Source of the DNA: Comamonas sp.
Lineage (GTDB): Bacteria > Pseudomonadota > Gammaproteobacteria > Burkholderiales > Burkholderiaceae_C
DNA: 64,000 nt
Reading direction: 5' to 3'
Assembly (NCBI GenBank): GCA_015478895.1
Contig: JADMKK010000041.1
Span: forward strand, 124,001-188,000
In this document: piece after piece, positions 1-8,156 of the stretch
Layout: each line of letters opens with the position of its first letter
Numbering within the stretch: the first letter of the stretch is position 1
Program-made: the position numbers and the translations under genes
The notes under the pieces: generated by a model
What the model saw: only the letters and a program-made list of their open reading frames with translations
Database searches by the model: none
What the model was told of the DNA's origin: nothing

Positions 1-1
1 G

Positions 2-1096
2 CCGGGCGTGCAAGATACGGCCAAGGCCAAGGATATTTTGGGCCGTACTGCCACTTTGGAAGTGCGTCTGGTGGACGAATCCACCGAAGGCCGTGCGGCC
101 GAAATGGGCAGCGCCAATGTGCCTTTTGGCTCTGAGCGTTACCTGGATCGCAATGGCAATGCCGTTATCGTCAAGAAACAAGTCGTCTTGACGGGCGAGA
201 ATTTGACCGACGCCCAACCCGGTTTTGACGGTCAGACCCAGGAGCCTACGGTGAACTTGGTGCTGGACGCCAAGGGCGCACGCATCTTCAAGGACATCAC
301 GCGCGAGAACATCAACAAGCGCATGGCCATCATCTTGTTTGAAAAAGGCAAGGGCGAAGTGGTGACGGCGCCTGTGATCCGTTCTGAAATTGGCGGCGGA
401 CGCGTGCAAATTTCAGGCCGCATGACCACCATGGAAGCCAATGACACCTCGCTGTTGCTGCGCGCAGGCTCGCTGGCTGCCCCCATGGAGATCATCGAGG
501 AATACACCATTGGCCCGAGTCTTGGCGCTGAGAACATTGACCGCGGTATCAACTCGGTGGTGTGGGGCTTTGTTGCCATCGTTATCTTCATCTGCATTTA
601 CTACCATTTGTTTGGCGTATTCTCGTCCATCGCGCTGGGCGTGAATGTCTTGCTGCTGATGGCCGTGCTCTCCATGCTCCAGGCGACGCTGACCTTGCCC
701 GGGATTGCGGCAATGGCCTTGGCCATCGGCGTGGCGATTGACTCGAACGTACTGATTAACGAACGCATTCGTGAAGAATTGCGCGCAGGCTTGTCGCCCC
801 AAGCGGCGATTCATGCCGGCTATGACCGTGCTTGGGCCACTATCCTGGACTCCAACTTGACCACCTTGATCGTTGGCCTTGCGCTGCTGGCTTTTGGCTC
901 CGGAGCAGTCCGCGGTTTTGCGGTCGTGCACTGTATTGGTATTGCCACCAGCATGTTCTCTGCCGTGTTCTTCTCACGCGGCCTGGTGAACCTCTGGTAT
1001 GGCCGCCAAAAGAAGCTCAAGAGCGTGTCCATCGGTACCGTGTGGAAGCCGGAAGGCGAAGCCGACAGCAGCACTGCTGTGGCTAAAACAAAGTAA
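2..1096 (+). CDS. secD: Protein translocase subunit SecD, C-terminal part (5' end outside window)
   Basis: SecD works with SecF in the inner membrane, using the proton-motive force to help SecYEG complete protein export. The visible 364 codons hold the end of the periplasmic P1 domain and the C-terminal membrane domain, including the family segments VAIDSNVLINERIREE and GSGAVRGFAVVHCIGI. The reading frame is open to the first base, so the true start lies upstream; an in-frame GTG at 8 is internal. The stop is 11 bp before secF, with an AGGAGAG ribosome site between them, so the two genes form an operon. The identification is firm; only the N-terminus cannot be assessed. Confidence 0.97.
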   Translation, partial: PGVQDTAKAKDILGRTATLEVRLVDESTEGRAAEMGSANVPFGSERYLDRNGNAVIVKKQVVLTGENLTDAQPGFDGQTQEPTVNLVLDAKGARIFKDITRENINKRMAIILFEKGKGEVVTAPVIRSEIGGGRVQISGRMTTMEANDTSLLLRAGSLAAPMEIIEEYTIGPSLGAENIDRGINSVVWGFVAIVIFICIYYHLFGVFSSIALGVNVLLLMAVLSMLQATLTLPGIAAMALAIGVAIDSNVLINERIREELRAGLSPQAAIHAGYDRAWATILDSNLTTLIVGLALLAFGSGAVRGFAVVHCIGIATSMFSAVFFSRGLVNLWYGRQKKLKSVSIGTVWKPEGEADSSTAVAKTK

Positions 1097-1107
1097 AGGA
1101 GAGAGAC

Positions 1108-2061
1108 ATGGAACTCTTTCGCATCCGAAAAGACATCCCGTTCATGAAACACGCGTTGGTGCTCAACGCGATCTCTATCATTACCTTTGCGCTGGCTGTG
1201 TTCTTCCTGGTCACCAAGGGCTTGCACCTGTCGGTGGAGTTCACCGGTGGTACGGTCATGGAAGTGGCCTACAGCCAGCCGGCCGATCTTGAAAAGGTGC
1301 GCAAGACCATTCAGGACAAGGGCTACACCGACGTCACGGTGCAAAATTTTGGCACAGCGCGTGACGTAATGATCCGCATGCCCGTGCAGCAAGGTGTGAC
1401 CTCTGCCCAGCAAAGCGAAAGCGTGCTGACGGCCTTAAAGGCCGCAGACCCTCAGGTGGAGATGCGCCGCACGGAGTTTGTCGGCCCCTCAGTAGGTGAA
1501 GAGCTGGTCACCAACGGCCTGCTGGCTCTGGTGGTGGTGATGGTCGGCATCATCGTCTACTTGGCATTTCGCTTTGAGTGGAAGTTTGGCGTGGCCGCCG
1601 CGTTCGCGAATTTCCACGACGTGGTGATCATCCTGGGCTTTTTCGCCTTCTTCCAGTGGGAGTTCTCACTGCCCGTGCTTGCGGGTGTCTTGGCGGTTCT
1701 GGGTTATTCGGTCAACGAATCCGTGGTGGTGTTTGACCGCATTCGCGAAACCTTCCGCAAGCAGCGCAAGATGGATACGCCCGCGGTGATCAACCACGCG
1801 ATCACGTCCACCATGAGCCGCACCGTTATTACCCACGCCTCGACCGAGGCCATGGTGCTGGCGATGTTTTTCTTTGGTGGCCCCAGCCTGCACTACTTCT
1901 CACTGGCGTTGACGATTGGTATCTTGTTCGGTATCTACTCGTCGATCTTCGTGGGCTCAGCCATTGTGATGTGGCTGGGTGTCAAGCGCGAAGACCTGAT
2001 CAAGCCGGTCAAGACGGAAGCTGGCGATCCTAATGACCCGAACGCGGGTGCGATCGTCTAA
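1108..2061 (+). CDS. secF: Protein translocase subunit SecF
   Basis: Partner of SecD in the accessory Sec complex of the inner membrane. The 317-residue length is normal for the family. The first transmembrane helix lies near residues 15-35, followed by the periplasmic segment with VEFTGGTVMEV, and then five helices with the conserved motifs FANFHDVVIILGFF and GYSVNESVVVFDRIRE. The ATG follows an AGGAGAGAG ribosome site, and secD ends 11 bp upstream. An inverted repeat follows the gene and separates it from the convergent RNase-barstar pair. Confidence 0.97.
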   Translation: MELFRIRKDIPFMKHALVLNAISIITFALAVFFLVTKGLHLSVEFTGGTVMEVAYSQPADLEKVRKTIQDKGYTDVTVQNFGTARDVMIRMPVQQGVTSAQQSESVLTALKAADPQVEMRRTEFVGPSVGEELVTNGLLALVVVMVGIIVYLAFRFEWKFGVAAAFANFHDVVIILGFFAFFQWEFSLPVLAGVLAVLGYSVNESVVVFDRIRETFRKQRKMDTPAVINHAITSTMSRTVITHASTEAMVLAMFFFGGPSLHYFSLALTIGILFGIYSSIFVGSAIVMWLGVKREDLIKPVKTEAGDPNDPNAGAIV

Positions 2062-2082
2062 GCCTTTGGATCATTCTTGCTC

Positions 2083-2117
2083 CCCTAAATTGTGCTGTCA
2101 CTCAGTGCAATTTAGGG
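2083..2117. terminator. Inverted repeat between convergent secF and barstar gene
   Basis: CCCTAAATTG (2083-2092) and CAATTTAGGG (2108-2117) form a perfect 10-bp stem with a 15-base loop. It lies between two convergent genes, where a shared terminator is expected, but neither strand has a clear T run after the stem, so its termination strength is uncertain. Confidence 0.4.
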
Positions 2118-2135
2118 CAGGCCGTTCAGCAGCGT

Positions 2136-2693
2136 TTAAAGGAACGAGTAAAAACAGCGAAAAGCGATTTTTCGTTCTGCCCAATAATCCGCAGCGTCTC
2201 TGAAACAATCTAGAAATTGCTCGCGGACCTCTTTGTCAAACTTAACGGCAATGGGCAACTGATCCAGCACGACGACAAAGCCTGGCTGAGGACCCGCCTT
2301 GTGCAGTGGATCGGTCAGGCAGTCATACAGCGCATCAAAGTTCTTGCCAAAGTGCGCCGGGAAGTGAAACTGAACAGCAATCAGCTCCAACGCATCTTGC
2401 TTGGTCTGGGTATGGGCCAAATTGGCATACAAGAAATGCTGCCCCATGGCCATGGCTGCGTTTTGCAAATCTGGAATACGAAACGCACGAATAGACTGCA
2501 CGATGTTGCTACGAACACTGCGTAAAAGGTTCTGTGGCTCGGGACAAGACTGTGTCTCCATCTCCGTAGGTCTTTCTATCAATCGTGTCTGCCCACATAA
2601 AGCTGGGGCACAAGCAGGGATGGAGAGCGCGCCGCTCCACAAGTTCCCCAATGCAGTCGGGTTACGACTCCAGTGCAAGTCAAGTGAGCTCAT
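2136..2693 (-). CDS. Barstar-family ribonuclease inhibitor
   Basis: Predicted cytoplasmic immunity protein for the RNase encoded just upstream. The barstar fold is in the last 110 residues of 185. The segment FGKNFDALYDCLTD matches the barnase-binding helix of barstar, including the two aspartates and the aromatic residue that contact the RNase active site. The start is the ATG at 2693, which overlaps the RNase stop codon as ATGA, so the pair is translationally coupled. The N-terminal 75 or so residues exceed the roughly 90-residue classical barstar; I do not recognise them, although Burkholderiales barstar-like proteins are often longer. The last codons sit near the secF-side inverted repeat. 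Confidence 0.85.
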   Translation of the reverse strand: MSSLDLHWSRNPTALGNLWSGALSIPACAPALCGQTRLIERPTEMETQSCPEPQNLLRSVRSNIVQSIRAFRIPDLQNAAMAMGQHFLYANLAHTQTKQDALELIAVQFHFPAHFGKNFDALYDCLTDPLHKAGPQPGFVVVLDQLPIAVKFDKEVREQFLDCFRDAADYWAERKIAFRCFYSFL

Positions 2694-3097
2694 GGCGTAA
2701 TCTTCCGGAAGCTGTTGTAGTGATCGCTGGTGTAGTAACAAACCTCGGGTTGCGTGGGTGGTACGCCACCACAGACGATGCGCCGAGCGCCGCGATCACG
2801 AGACCAAGGCGTTTTCACGGTGTACTCCCGGTAATGGCCTCGCTTTTTAGCGGGTAACAGGCGCTCGCGGTTACCGAATACCAAGCCATCTTTTTCATAG
2901 GCGAAAGGGCCACCCTTCCTTATCAAGCGGTAGGTCGTTCGTGCTTGTAAGGGCAAATCCGCCAAAGCAACTTCAGCGGTATTTGTGCTATCGAGCGATC
3001 CTTTGGCCTGTAAATGCGGTGCACTGAGCCCCAATAAAGCCGCAGCGACCCATGGCCCAATAGTCCTGAATGCACGATGGACGGCCGTATCCGGCAT
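2690..3097 (-). CDS. Secreted guanyl-specific ribonuclease (N1/T1/Sa type)
   Basis: Predicted exported RNase that cleaves RNA after guanosine. The 135-residue protein begins with a signal peptide (hydrophobic stretch WVAAALLGLSAP, likely cleavage after HLQA near residue 31). The mature part carries the microbial RNase core: HYREYTVKTP with the catalytic Glu, RDRGARRIVCGG with the catalytic Arg, and YYTSDHYNSFRKI with the catalytic His. The ATG at 3097 is preferred because AAAGGTG lies about 7 bases upstream and because it gives a clean signal peptide; an in-frame ATG exists at 3148. It overlaps the barstar gene by 4 bp. Export plus a linked inhibitor fits either a nutrient-scavenging or an antagonistic enzyme. 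Confidence 0.88.
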   Translation of the reverse strand: MPDTAVHRAFRTIGPWVAAALLGLSAPHLQAKGSLDSTNTAEVALADLPLQARTTYRLIRKGGPFAYEKDGLVFGNRERLLPAKKRGHYREYTVKTPWSRDRGARRIVCGGVPPTQPEVCYYTSDHYNSFRKITP

Positions 3098-3246
3098 GAC
3101 GTAACACCTTTCAGAATTTCTGGACCCGCCCAAAAATTCGATCTGCAAGTGTGACGCACCCCCCCTTAAATTGCAAGAATAAAGGACGGATCACCATCAG
3201 CAAGATGGCAAGCTTATGCGTTCGCCTAGCAAACGCATGGGAGGGT

Positions 3247-4665
3247 TCAGTCCTGCGCCACCCAGTCCACCAGTGCATCCATGACAGGCCGCGCAGCGCC
3301 GGCATTGGTGTGATTGACCATTGCAGCCAGTACATACCTTTGCCCGCTGTTGCCCAGCACGTAACCTCCCAATGCATTGGTATCTCGCAAAGAACCCGTT
3401 TTAAGGTGTGCATTGGCGCTGGCCTTGCTGCGACGCAAAGTGCCATCCATACCGGAAATAGGCAGGGAAGACATGAACTCCGGCATCACCGAAGAGGCCC
3501 AGGCCCCTTGCAGCATGCGGCCCAGCGCCTGGGCGCTGATGCGAGCAGTGCGGCTCAAGCCCGCACCGTTTTCGACCACGGGCATCTCCGCCGCAGGCCA
3601 GCGCAGTTGCCACCATTGCGACAAGGCGGTTCGGCCTGCCTCAAAGCTCCCCTGGCCCAAGCGCTCTTTGCCCAAGGTGAGCAACACCTGCTGCGTCATC
3701 ACGTTGTTGCTGTACTTGTTAATGTCGCGCACCACCTCCGCCAGCGAAGGTGACTGGTTCTCCCACGCAGGTTTCAAGCCCTGGGGCACCAGACCATCAC
3801 GCACACGGCCAGTGATCTGCCCTCCCATGCTGCGCCACATGCCTTCCACTGCCTTCAAAGCAAAGGTCTGGGGATCGGGCAGTGCAACGGGCCAGTTCTT
3901 GTCGCCGCAGCTGGCGGGGTATTGGCCATTAAGTTGAATGCGCTGTGCGTCACTCCAGTCGGCCTGCAACTGGCTGCGCCAATCACCGCAAGCAGTTCCT
4001 TGCGGAGCCAGAGGGACACTGGCCGGCACCTGTAAATGCCCCATGGGCAGCTCATAGTGAATGCGAGCAATGCCTGCAGCGGCATCCGGCATGAAACCCA
4101 GCACCTGGGTTTTGTAGTTCACGAGTAAAGCATCCGGCCCGGCGTTGTAGGGGCGAAAGGGTTCCCCATCGAAGGCCGCAGGGTCGTGGTCATGAACTTG
4201 GAAGGCGGAGCGATCCACCACGATATCGCCCACGATGACCTTGACACCCATGCCCTGCAAGCGCCCCAGCAAGAGCCAAAGCCGCTCAGAAACCAGCTTG
4301 GGGTCTCCTGAGCCCTTGATGTAGACCGTCCCGCGAAATGCCCCGCTGTCTATCACGCCATCCAGATACACGGGTGTACGCCAAACGTAGGTGGGTCCCA
4401 GCTGCTCCAGCGCCGCATACGTGGTGACCAGTTTCATCACCGAGGCCGGATTCATCGCAATGCCGGCCTGCCACACCCGCCTGGCAGGCTTGCTCGATTC
4501 AACAGGTGCTACATAAAAAGATAGTGCCTCGCGCGGGATGCTGGCCCGCGCCAAGGCCGCCTCCACCGGGGCGGGCAAGGACTGCGCAAAGGCAGTGCTG
4601 GCACACGCCAACACACCACCCACAAAGAAAAGGCGCAGGTTGCGCCACCGCAAATCTTGGGACAT
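3247..4665 (-). CDS. dacB: D-alanyl-D-alanine carboxypeptidase/endopeptidase, PBP4 family
   Basis: Periplasmic low-molecular-weight penicillin-binding protein that trims or cuts peptidoglycan peptide stems. The 472 residues start with a signal peptide (LFFVGGVLACASTAFA, cleavage near residue 27). All three penicilloyl-serine transferase motifs are visible: SVMK at residues 75-78, SNN in the segment KYSNNVMTQ, and KTG in HLKTGSLRD near the C-terminus. The length agrees with the family. It is transcribed divergently from tsaB across a 135-bp gap that should hold both promoters. Confidence 0.95.
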   Translation of the reverse strand: MSQDLRWRNLRLFFVGGVLACASTAFAQSLPAPVEAALARASIPREALSFYVAPVESSKPARRVWQAGIAMNPASVMKLVTTYAALEQLGPTYVWRTPVYLDGVIDSGAFRGTVYIKGSGDPKLVSERLWLLLGRLQGMGVKVIVGDIVVDRSAFQVHDHDPAAFDGEPFRPYNAGPDALLVNYKTQVLGFMPDAAAGIARIHYELPMGHLQVPASVPLAPQGTACGDWRSQLQADWSDAQRIQLNGQYPASCGDKNWPVALPDPQTFALKAVEGMWRSMGGQITGRVRDGLVPQGLKPAWENQSPSLAEVVRDINKYSNNVMTQQVLLTLGKERLGQGSFEAGRTALSQWWQLRWPAAEMPVVENGAGLSRTARISAQALGRMLQGAWASSVMPEFMSSLPISGMDGTLRRSKASANAHLKTGSLRDTNALGGYVLGNSGQRYVLAAMVNHTNAGAARPVMDALVDWVAQD

Positions 4666-4800
4666 GGTTGCAAAGTGTAGTGCTGGCCCGCGCGGTTTTG
4701 ACCGCCGCCCTCAACGGGCTTGAAGCACGCAGAAGATAATTGCAGGCTTCGCCGCACTGATTGCTTGCGCGGCGCTTTGATCGTTTTTGCCATTGCCGCC

Positions 4801-5505
4801 ATGAATTTGCTTGCCTTTGATACCAGCACCGACACTTTGTTTATCGCCGTTCAGCGCGGCGATCAGTTGTGGCAGCACCAGGCAGCAGGCGGTGCCAACT
4901 CTTCGGCGACGCTGATTCCCAGCATCCAGCAAGGCTTGCAGGCGCTGGACTTGAATTTCTCCGACCTCACTGCCATCGTTTTTGGTCGTGGACCCGGATC
5001 GTTCACAGGATTGCGCACGTCCTGTGCAATTGCCCAAGGTTTGGCGATGGGAGCAGATCTACCCTTGCTACCCATCGACACCCTTTTGGCCGTGGCAGAA
5101 GAGGCGCGCCACCAGCACGGCGTGACCGATGTCATGGCAGTACTTGATGCGCGCATGTCAGAGGTCTACCACGCAGGCTATCGCTATAGCAGCGGCGTGT
5201 GGTGCGCCACCTACCCACTGGGCCTGTCTGCGCCACAGAACTTGGTGGTCGAGCCAGGGCGGCTGGCCGTCGCTGGCAATGCGCACGCCGTGTACACCGA
5301 ACAACTGGCCCCGAACGCCGCCCATGTGCATGCGCTGCCCACGGCCACCGCTTTGCTGCGTTTGGCACCGCAGCGCATTGCCGACGGCCTGTTGGTTGAC
5401 GCTTCCTACGCTTTGCCTTTGTACATCCGCGATAAAGTGGCCCAAACCACCGCAGAACGTGAAGCTGCCCGGCAAGCTGCTGCTGCCCACGCCCCCCAGC
5501 CATGA
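4801..5505 (+). CDS. tsaB: tRNA threonylcarbamoyladenosine biosynthesis protein TsaB
   Basis: TsaB is the scaffold partner of TsaD and TsaE in transferring threonylcarbamoyl to A37 of ANN-decoding tRNAs. The 234 residues open with LLAFDTSTDTLF and include GRGPGSFTGLRTSCAIAQG, the family's ASKHA-type core. I place the start at the ATG at 4801; in-frame codons upstream encode an unrelated stretch. The gene overlaps rimI as ATGA and begins a tsaB-rimI-psi-like operon. The enzyme supplying threonylcarbamoyl-AMP (tsaC) is at 50049-51047 in this window. Confidence 0.94.
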   Translation: MNLLAFDTSTDTLFIAVQRGDQLWQHQAAGGANSSATLIPSIQQGLQALDLNFSDLTAIVFGRGPGSFTGLRTSCAIAQGLAMGADLPLLPIDTLLAVAEEARHQHGVTDVMAVLDARMSEVYHAGYRYSSGVWCATYPLGLSAPQNLVVEPGRLAVAGNAHAVYTEQLAPNAAHVHALPTATALLRLAPQRIADGLLVDASYALPLYIRDKVAQTTAEREAARQAAAAHAPQP

Positions 5506-6047
5506 TGAGTGCCAGCCGTTTGCCTTTACAACCGCTTGATACGCCTTGCGTGATACCGCAAGTGGTCGCCCGAGAACCCGCGCTGAGCAGCGATGCGCGC
5601 CAGCTCTTGCCGCTCACCGAAGCGCTGATTGACAGCGTCTTGTCTATTGAGAACCTGGCTTACACCCACCCCTGGACGCACGGCAACTTTGCAGACGCCC
5701 TGCGCAGCGGGTATTACGGCCGCGTACTCCTGCAAGACCAGCAAGTACTCGGTTATTTTTTGGCCATGCAAATACTGGATGAAATCCATTTGCTCAATAT
5801 GGCTGTCTCTCCCATGCACCATGGTCAGGGTTTGGCGCGTGAGTTGCTGGACGCGCTGGGCGATTGGTCCAGGCACACCGCACAAGCACAATGGCTCTGG
5901 CTGGAAGTACGGGAGAGCAACCACCGCGCACGCCGCATTTATGAGCGCCACGGCTTTACCCAAGTCGGCGCGCGCAAAAAGTACTATCCCGTGCACCAAG
6001 GCGAACGTGAAACTGCCATTTTGATGAGCATGCCCCTATGGCCTTGA
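5502..6047 (+). CDS. rimI: Ribosomal protein bS18 alanine N-acetyltransferase RimI
   Basis: GNAT enzyme that acetylates the N-terminal alanine of ribosomal protein bS18. The 181 residues contain the acetyl-CoA site in the segment MHHGQGLARELLDAL (a Q/RxxGxG/A-type motif) and the family segment LEVRESNHRARRIYERHGF. The first 40 residues extend beyond the compact E. coli enzyme. The ATG at 5502 overlaps the tsaB stop; a second ATG lies at 5505. Its 3' end overlaps the next gene by 10 bp, so the three genes are probably translated together. Confidence 0.93.
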   Translation: MMSASRLPLQPLDTPCVIPQVVAREPALSSDARQLLPLTEALIDSVLSIENLAYTHPWTHGNFADALRSGYYGRVLLQDQQVLGYFLAMQILDEIHLLNMAVSPMHHGQGLARELLDALGDWSRHTAQAQWLWLEVRESNHRARRIYERHGFTQVGARKKYYPVHQGERETAILMSMPLWP

Positions 6048-6862
6048 ACCTCGACACCCGCCAACGCGCCATGCTCCAAGAGATGGGCATTACCTTGTGG
6101 TTGCCCTCACCTGTCGTGGCTGCGGCAGCGCCGCAAGCGGATGCGGTCATGGCAAATACGAGCGCTGCCACAGGTATACAGAGCCCTCCTGCTGCGCTTC
6201 CACCCACTGCAATGACGCCTGTCACAGCGCAGCCAGCACCGATTCCATCACCGACACCGGCACCGGCACCAGCCACACCAGCGCGCCATGGTGCGGCGCC
6301 TACCGCGGTAGCTCCCCCAACAACGGATGCTGGCCTGCCCGCTGCGCAGTGGCGCATGGCCCCCGCTGTCGCGGCTTACCCCGAAGCGAGTGGGGGTGAT
6401 GCTGCGCAAGCTTGGCTGGTTATCTGGGAAGGGCCCAATCCGGCAGAGCCTCTGTCCGGCGAAGTGGGCAAGTTGCTGGACAACATGTTGCGCGCACTGC
6501 GCTTGCACCATAGCCGCCATGTCTGGATTGCGGGCCTCCAGCGCCCCGGCAGCGATGCTTTTCCCGTCGCGGGCCTGCCTTCAGCCCCGGTCGATTGGCA
6601 ACCATTGCAGCAAGGACTCACCGAGTGCATGCTGCAAACACGCCCTGCACGCATTGTGGTGCTGGGCCTGCACGCTGCCCGCGCGGTGCTGGGCAGCCAA
6701 GAGGCTTTGGGCCGTTTGCGCGCGCAGGTGCACCAAGTGCATGCCACGCCGATAGTGGTCAGCTATGACCCCGCCTACCTGCTGCGCTCGCCCCACGCCA
6801 AACCTGCTGCTTGGGCCGATCTGTGCCGCGCCCACGCGCTACAAACGCCCCCTTTGCGCTAA
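6038..6862 (+). CDS. UDG-fold protein, candidate DNA polymerase III psi (HolD) subunit
   Basis: Most such proteins are labelled family-4 uracil-DNA glycosylase-like. Residues about 125-270 show that fold (GEVGKLLDNMLRALRL, IVVLGLHAARAVLG, SYDPAYLLRSPHAK), but the glycosylase motif A and the iron-sulfur cysteines are absent, so glycosylase activity is unlikely. The first 20 residues read LQEMGITLW, close to LQQLGITQW at the start of E. coli psi, which contacts the clamp loader. A Pro/Ala-rich linker (about 30-115) joins the two parts. E. coli holD also lies next to rimI, and psi is known to have a UDG-like fold. I infer a clamp-loader psi role. The overlap with rimI supports one operon. Confidence 0.6.
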   Translation: MALNLDTRQRAMLQEMGITLWLPSPVVAAAAPQADAVMANTSAATGIQSPPAALPPTAMTPVTAQPAPIPSPTPAPAPATPARHGAAPTAVAPPTTDAGLPAAQWRMAPAVAAYPEASGGDAAQAWLVIWEGPNPAEPLSGEVGKLLDNMLRALRLHHSRHVWIAGLQRPGSDAFPVAGLPSAPVDWQPLQQGLTECMLQTRPARIVVLGLHAARAVLGSQEALGRLRAQVHQVHATPIVVSYDPAYLLRSPHAKPAAWADLCRAHALQTPPLR

Positions 6863-6944
6863 CACTGGCCTGCCTGCAACCGCGCCCAGAGCCCGGCATA
6901 ATCGCAGGCTTGTCATATTTTTGAGAAAACATCGTGGAAATCTG

Positions 6945-7056
6945 CCCTAGTTGGTAGCTTCCATCCTCTCCCAAACGGCGTTGCGCGGTCTGTGGAAGGA
7001 TTGGAAGCCACACCAATCATCCCCGCCAAAGCCATAACAACATTTGGGAGAGCCGT
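6945..7056 (+). promoter_or_regulatory. Structured leader of corA with a sequestered ribosome binding site
   Basis: A long helix pairs 6951-6966 (TTGGT, GCTTCCA, TCC) with 6998-7016 (GGA, TGGAAGC, ACCAA), interrupted by small bulges. The loop it encloses contains CTCTCCCAAA (6966-6975), an exact complement of TTTGGGAGAG (7043-7052), which includes the corA ribosome binding site 6 bases before the ATG. Hairpin plus loop-to-site pairing would make a pseudoknot that blocks translation. It does not match a magnesium or manganese riboswitch class that I can recall. Confidence 0.55.
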
Positions 7057-8043
7057 ATGCTCAATGTCTTTACGCTGTCCAACGGACGGCTGGTGCAAGA
7101 GGAAATTGCTGCGCTGGAAGAGCTGGCGCAGTTCCAGCCCGTCTGGGTCGATCTGGAATCGCCAACGCTCGAAGAAAAGCGCTGGATTCAGCAGTATTAC
7201 GGGCTGTCCATTCCCGCCGATGCCATGGATTTGGACATCGAAGAATCCGCCCGCTTTTACGAAGAAGACAATGGCGAGCTGCACATTCGCAGCGACTTTT
7301 TACTCGATGACGAAGACGATCCACGCAGCGTGCGCGTGGCCTACATACTGAACCAGCACAACACCGAGCTCAAATCCTGCGGCGTGCTGTTTTCCATTCA
7401 CGAAGAAGACATTCCCGTTTTTCGCCTGTTGCGCCTGCGCGCACGCCGTGCGCCGGGCTTGATTGAAGACGCCAAGGATGTGCTGCTCAAGCTGTTCGAT
7501 GCCGATGCCGAATACTCGGCCGACACGCTGGAGGGCATCTACGACGACCTGAAAAAAGTCAGCGCCCAGGTGCTGGACGGCAACGTCACCGACAACGACG
7601 CCCAGGAAGTACTGGCCGACATTGCACGCCAGGAAGACTTGAATGGCCGCATCCGCCGCAACATGCTCGATACGCGCCGTGCCGTGAGCTTCATGATGCG
7701 CAGCAAAATGCTCAGCGCCGAGCAGTTCGAAGACGCACGCCAGATCCTGCGTGACATCGAATCGCTGGACAGCCACACGCAGTTTCTGTTCGACAAGATC
7801 AACTTCTTGATGGACGCCACGGTGGGCTTTTTGAGCATCAACCAGAACAAGATCATCAAGATCTTCTCGGTGGCCAGCGTGGCCTTGCTGCCGCCCACTT
7901 TGATTGCCAGCGTCTACGGCATGAACTTCAAGTTCATGCCCGAGCTGGACTGGGCCTATGGCTACCCGTATGTGTTGGCGTTGATGGTGACCAGCGCCGT
8001 AGGCCCCATGCTGTATTTCCGCAAGCGCGGCTGGCTGAAATAA
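7057..8043 (+). CDS. corA: CorA-family magnesium/cobalt transporter
   Basis: Homopentameric inner-membrane channel for Mg2+ and related divalent ions. The 328 residues comprise a large acidic cytoplasmic domain (1-260) with the long helix leading to the membrane, followed by two transmembrane helices. The signature YGMNF is at the mouth of the pore between them, and the protein ends with a basic tail (RKRGWLK), as in the family. The ATG at 7057 has GGGAG 6 bases upstream, inside the structured leader described separately. Confidence 0.95.
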   Translation: MLNVFTLSNGRLVQEEIAALEELAQFQPVWVDLESPTLEEKRWIQQYYGLSIPADAMDLDIEESARFYEEDNGELHIRSDFLLDDEDDPRSVRVAYILNQHNTELKSCGVLFSIHEEDIPVFRLLRLRARRAPGLIEDAKDVLLKLFDADAEYSADTLEGIYDDLKKVSAQVLDGNVTDNDAQEVLADIARQEDLNGRIRRNMLDTRRAVSFMMRSKMLSAEQFEDARQILRDIESLDSHTQFLFDKINFLMDATVGFLSINQNKIIKIFSVASVALLPPTLIASVYGMNFKFMPELDWAYGYPYVLALMVTSAVGPMLYFRKRGWLK

Positions 8044-8055
8044 AGAACGTCAAAA

Positions 8056-8144
8056 ACAATAGCTGCTTGCCTTAGTCATTGCTTGTTTTTAGATAGAAAT
8101 GATCCTGAAAACAAGTAAACACTAGGGCAAGCAGCTATCGTTTT
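8056..8144. repeat. ATAGCT-type intergenic inverted repeat
   Basis: ATAGCTGCTTGCC (8059-8071) and GGCAAGCAGCTAT (8126-8138) are exact inverse complements; further partial pairing lies between them. It sits between the 3' ends of convergent corA and hyi. It belongs to a family of related elements seen at six other places in the window. Confidence 0.7.
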
Positions 8145-8156
8145 AATGATTGACGC

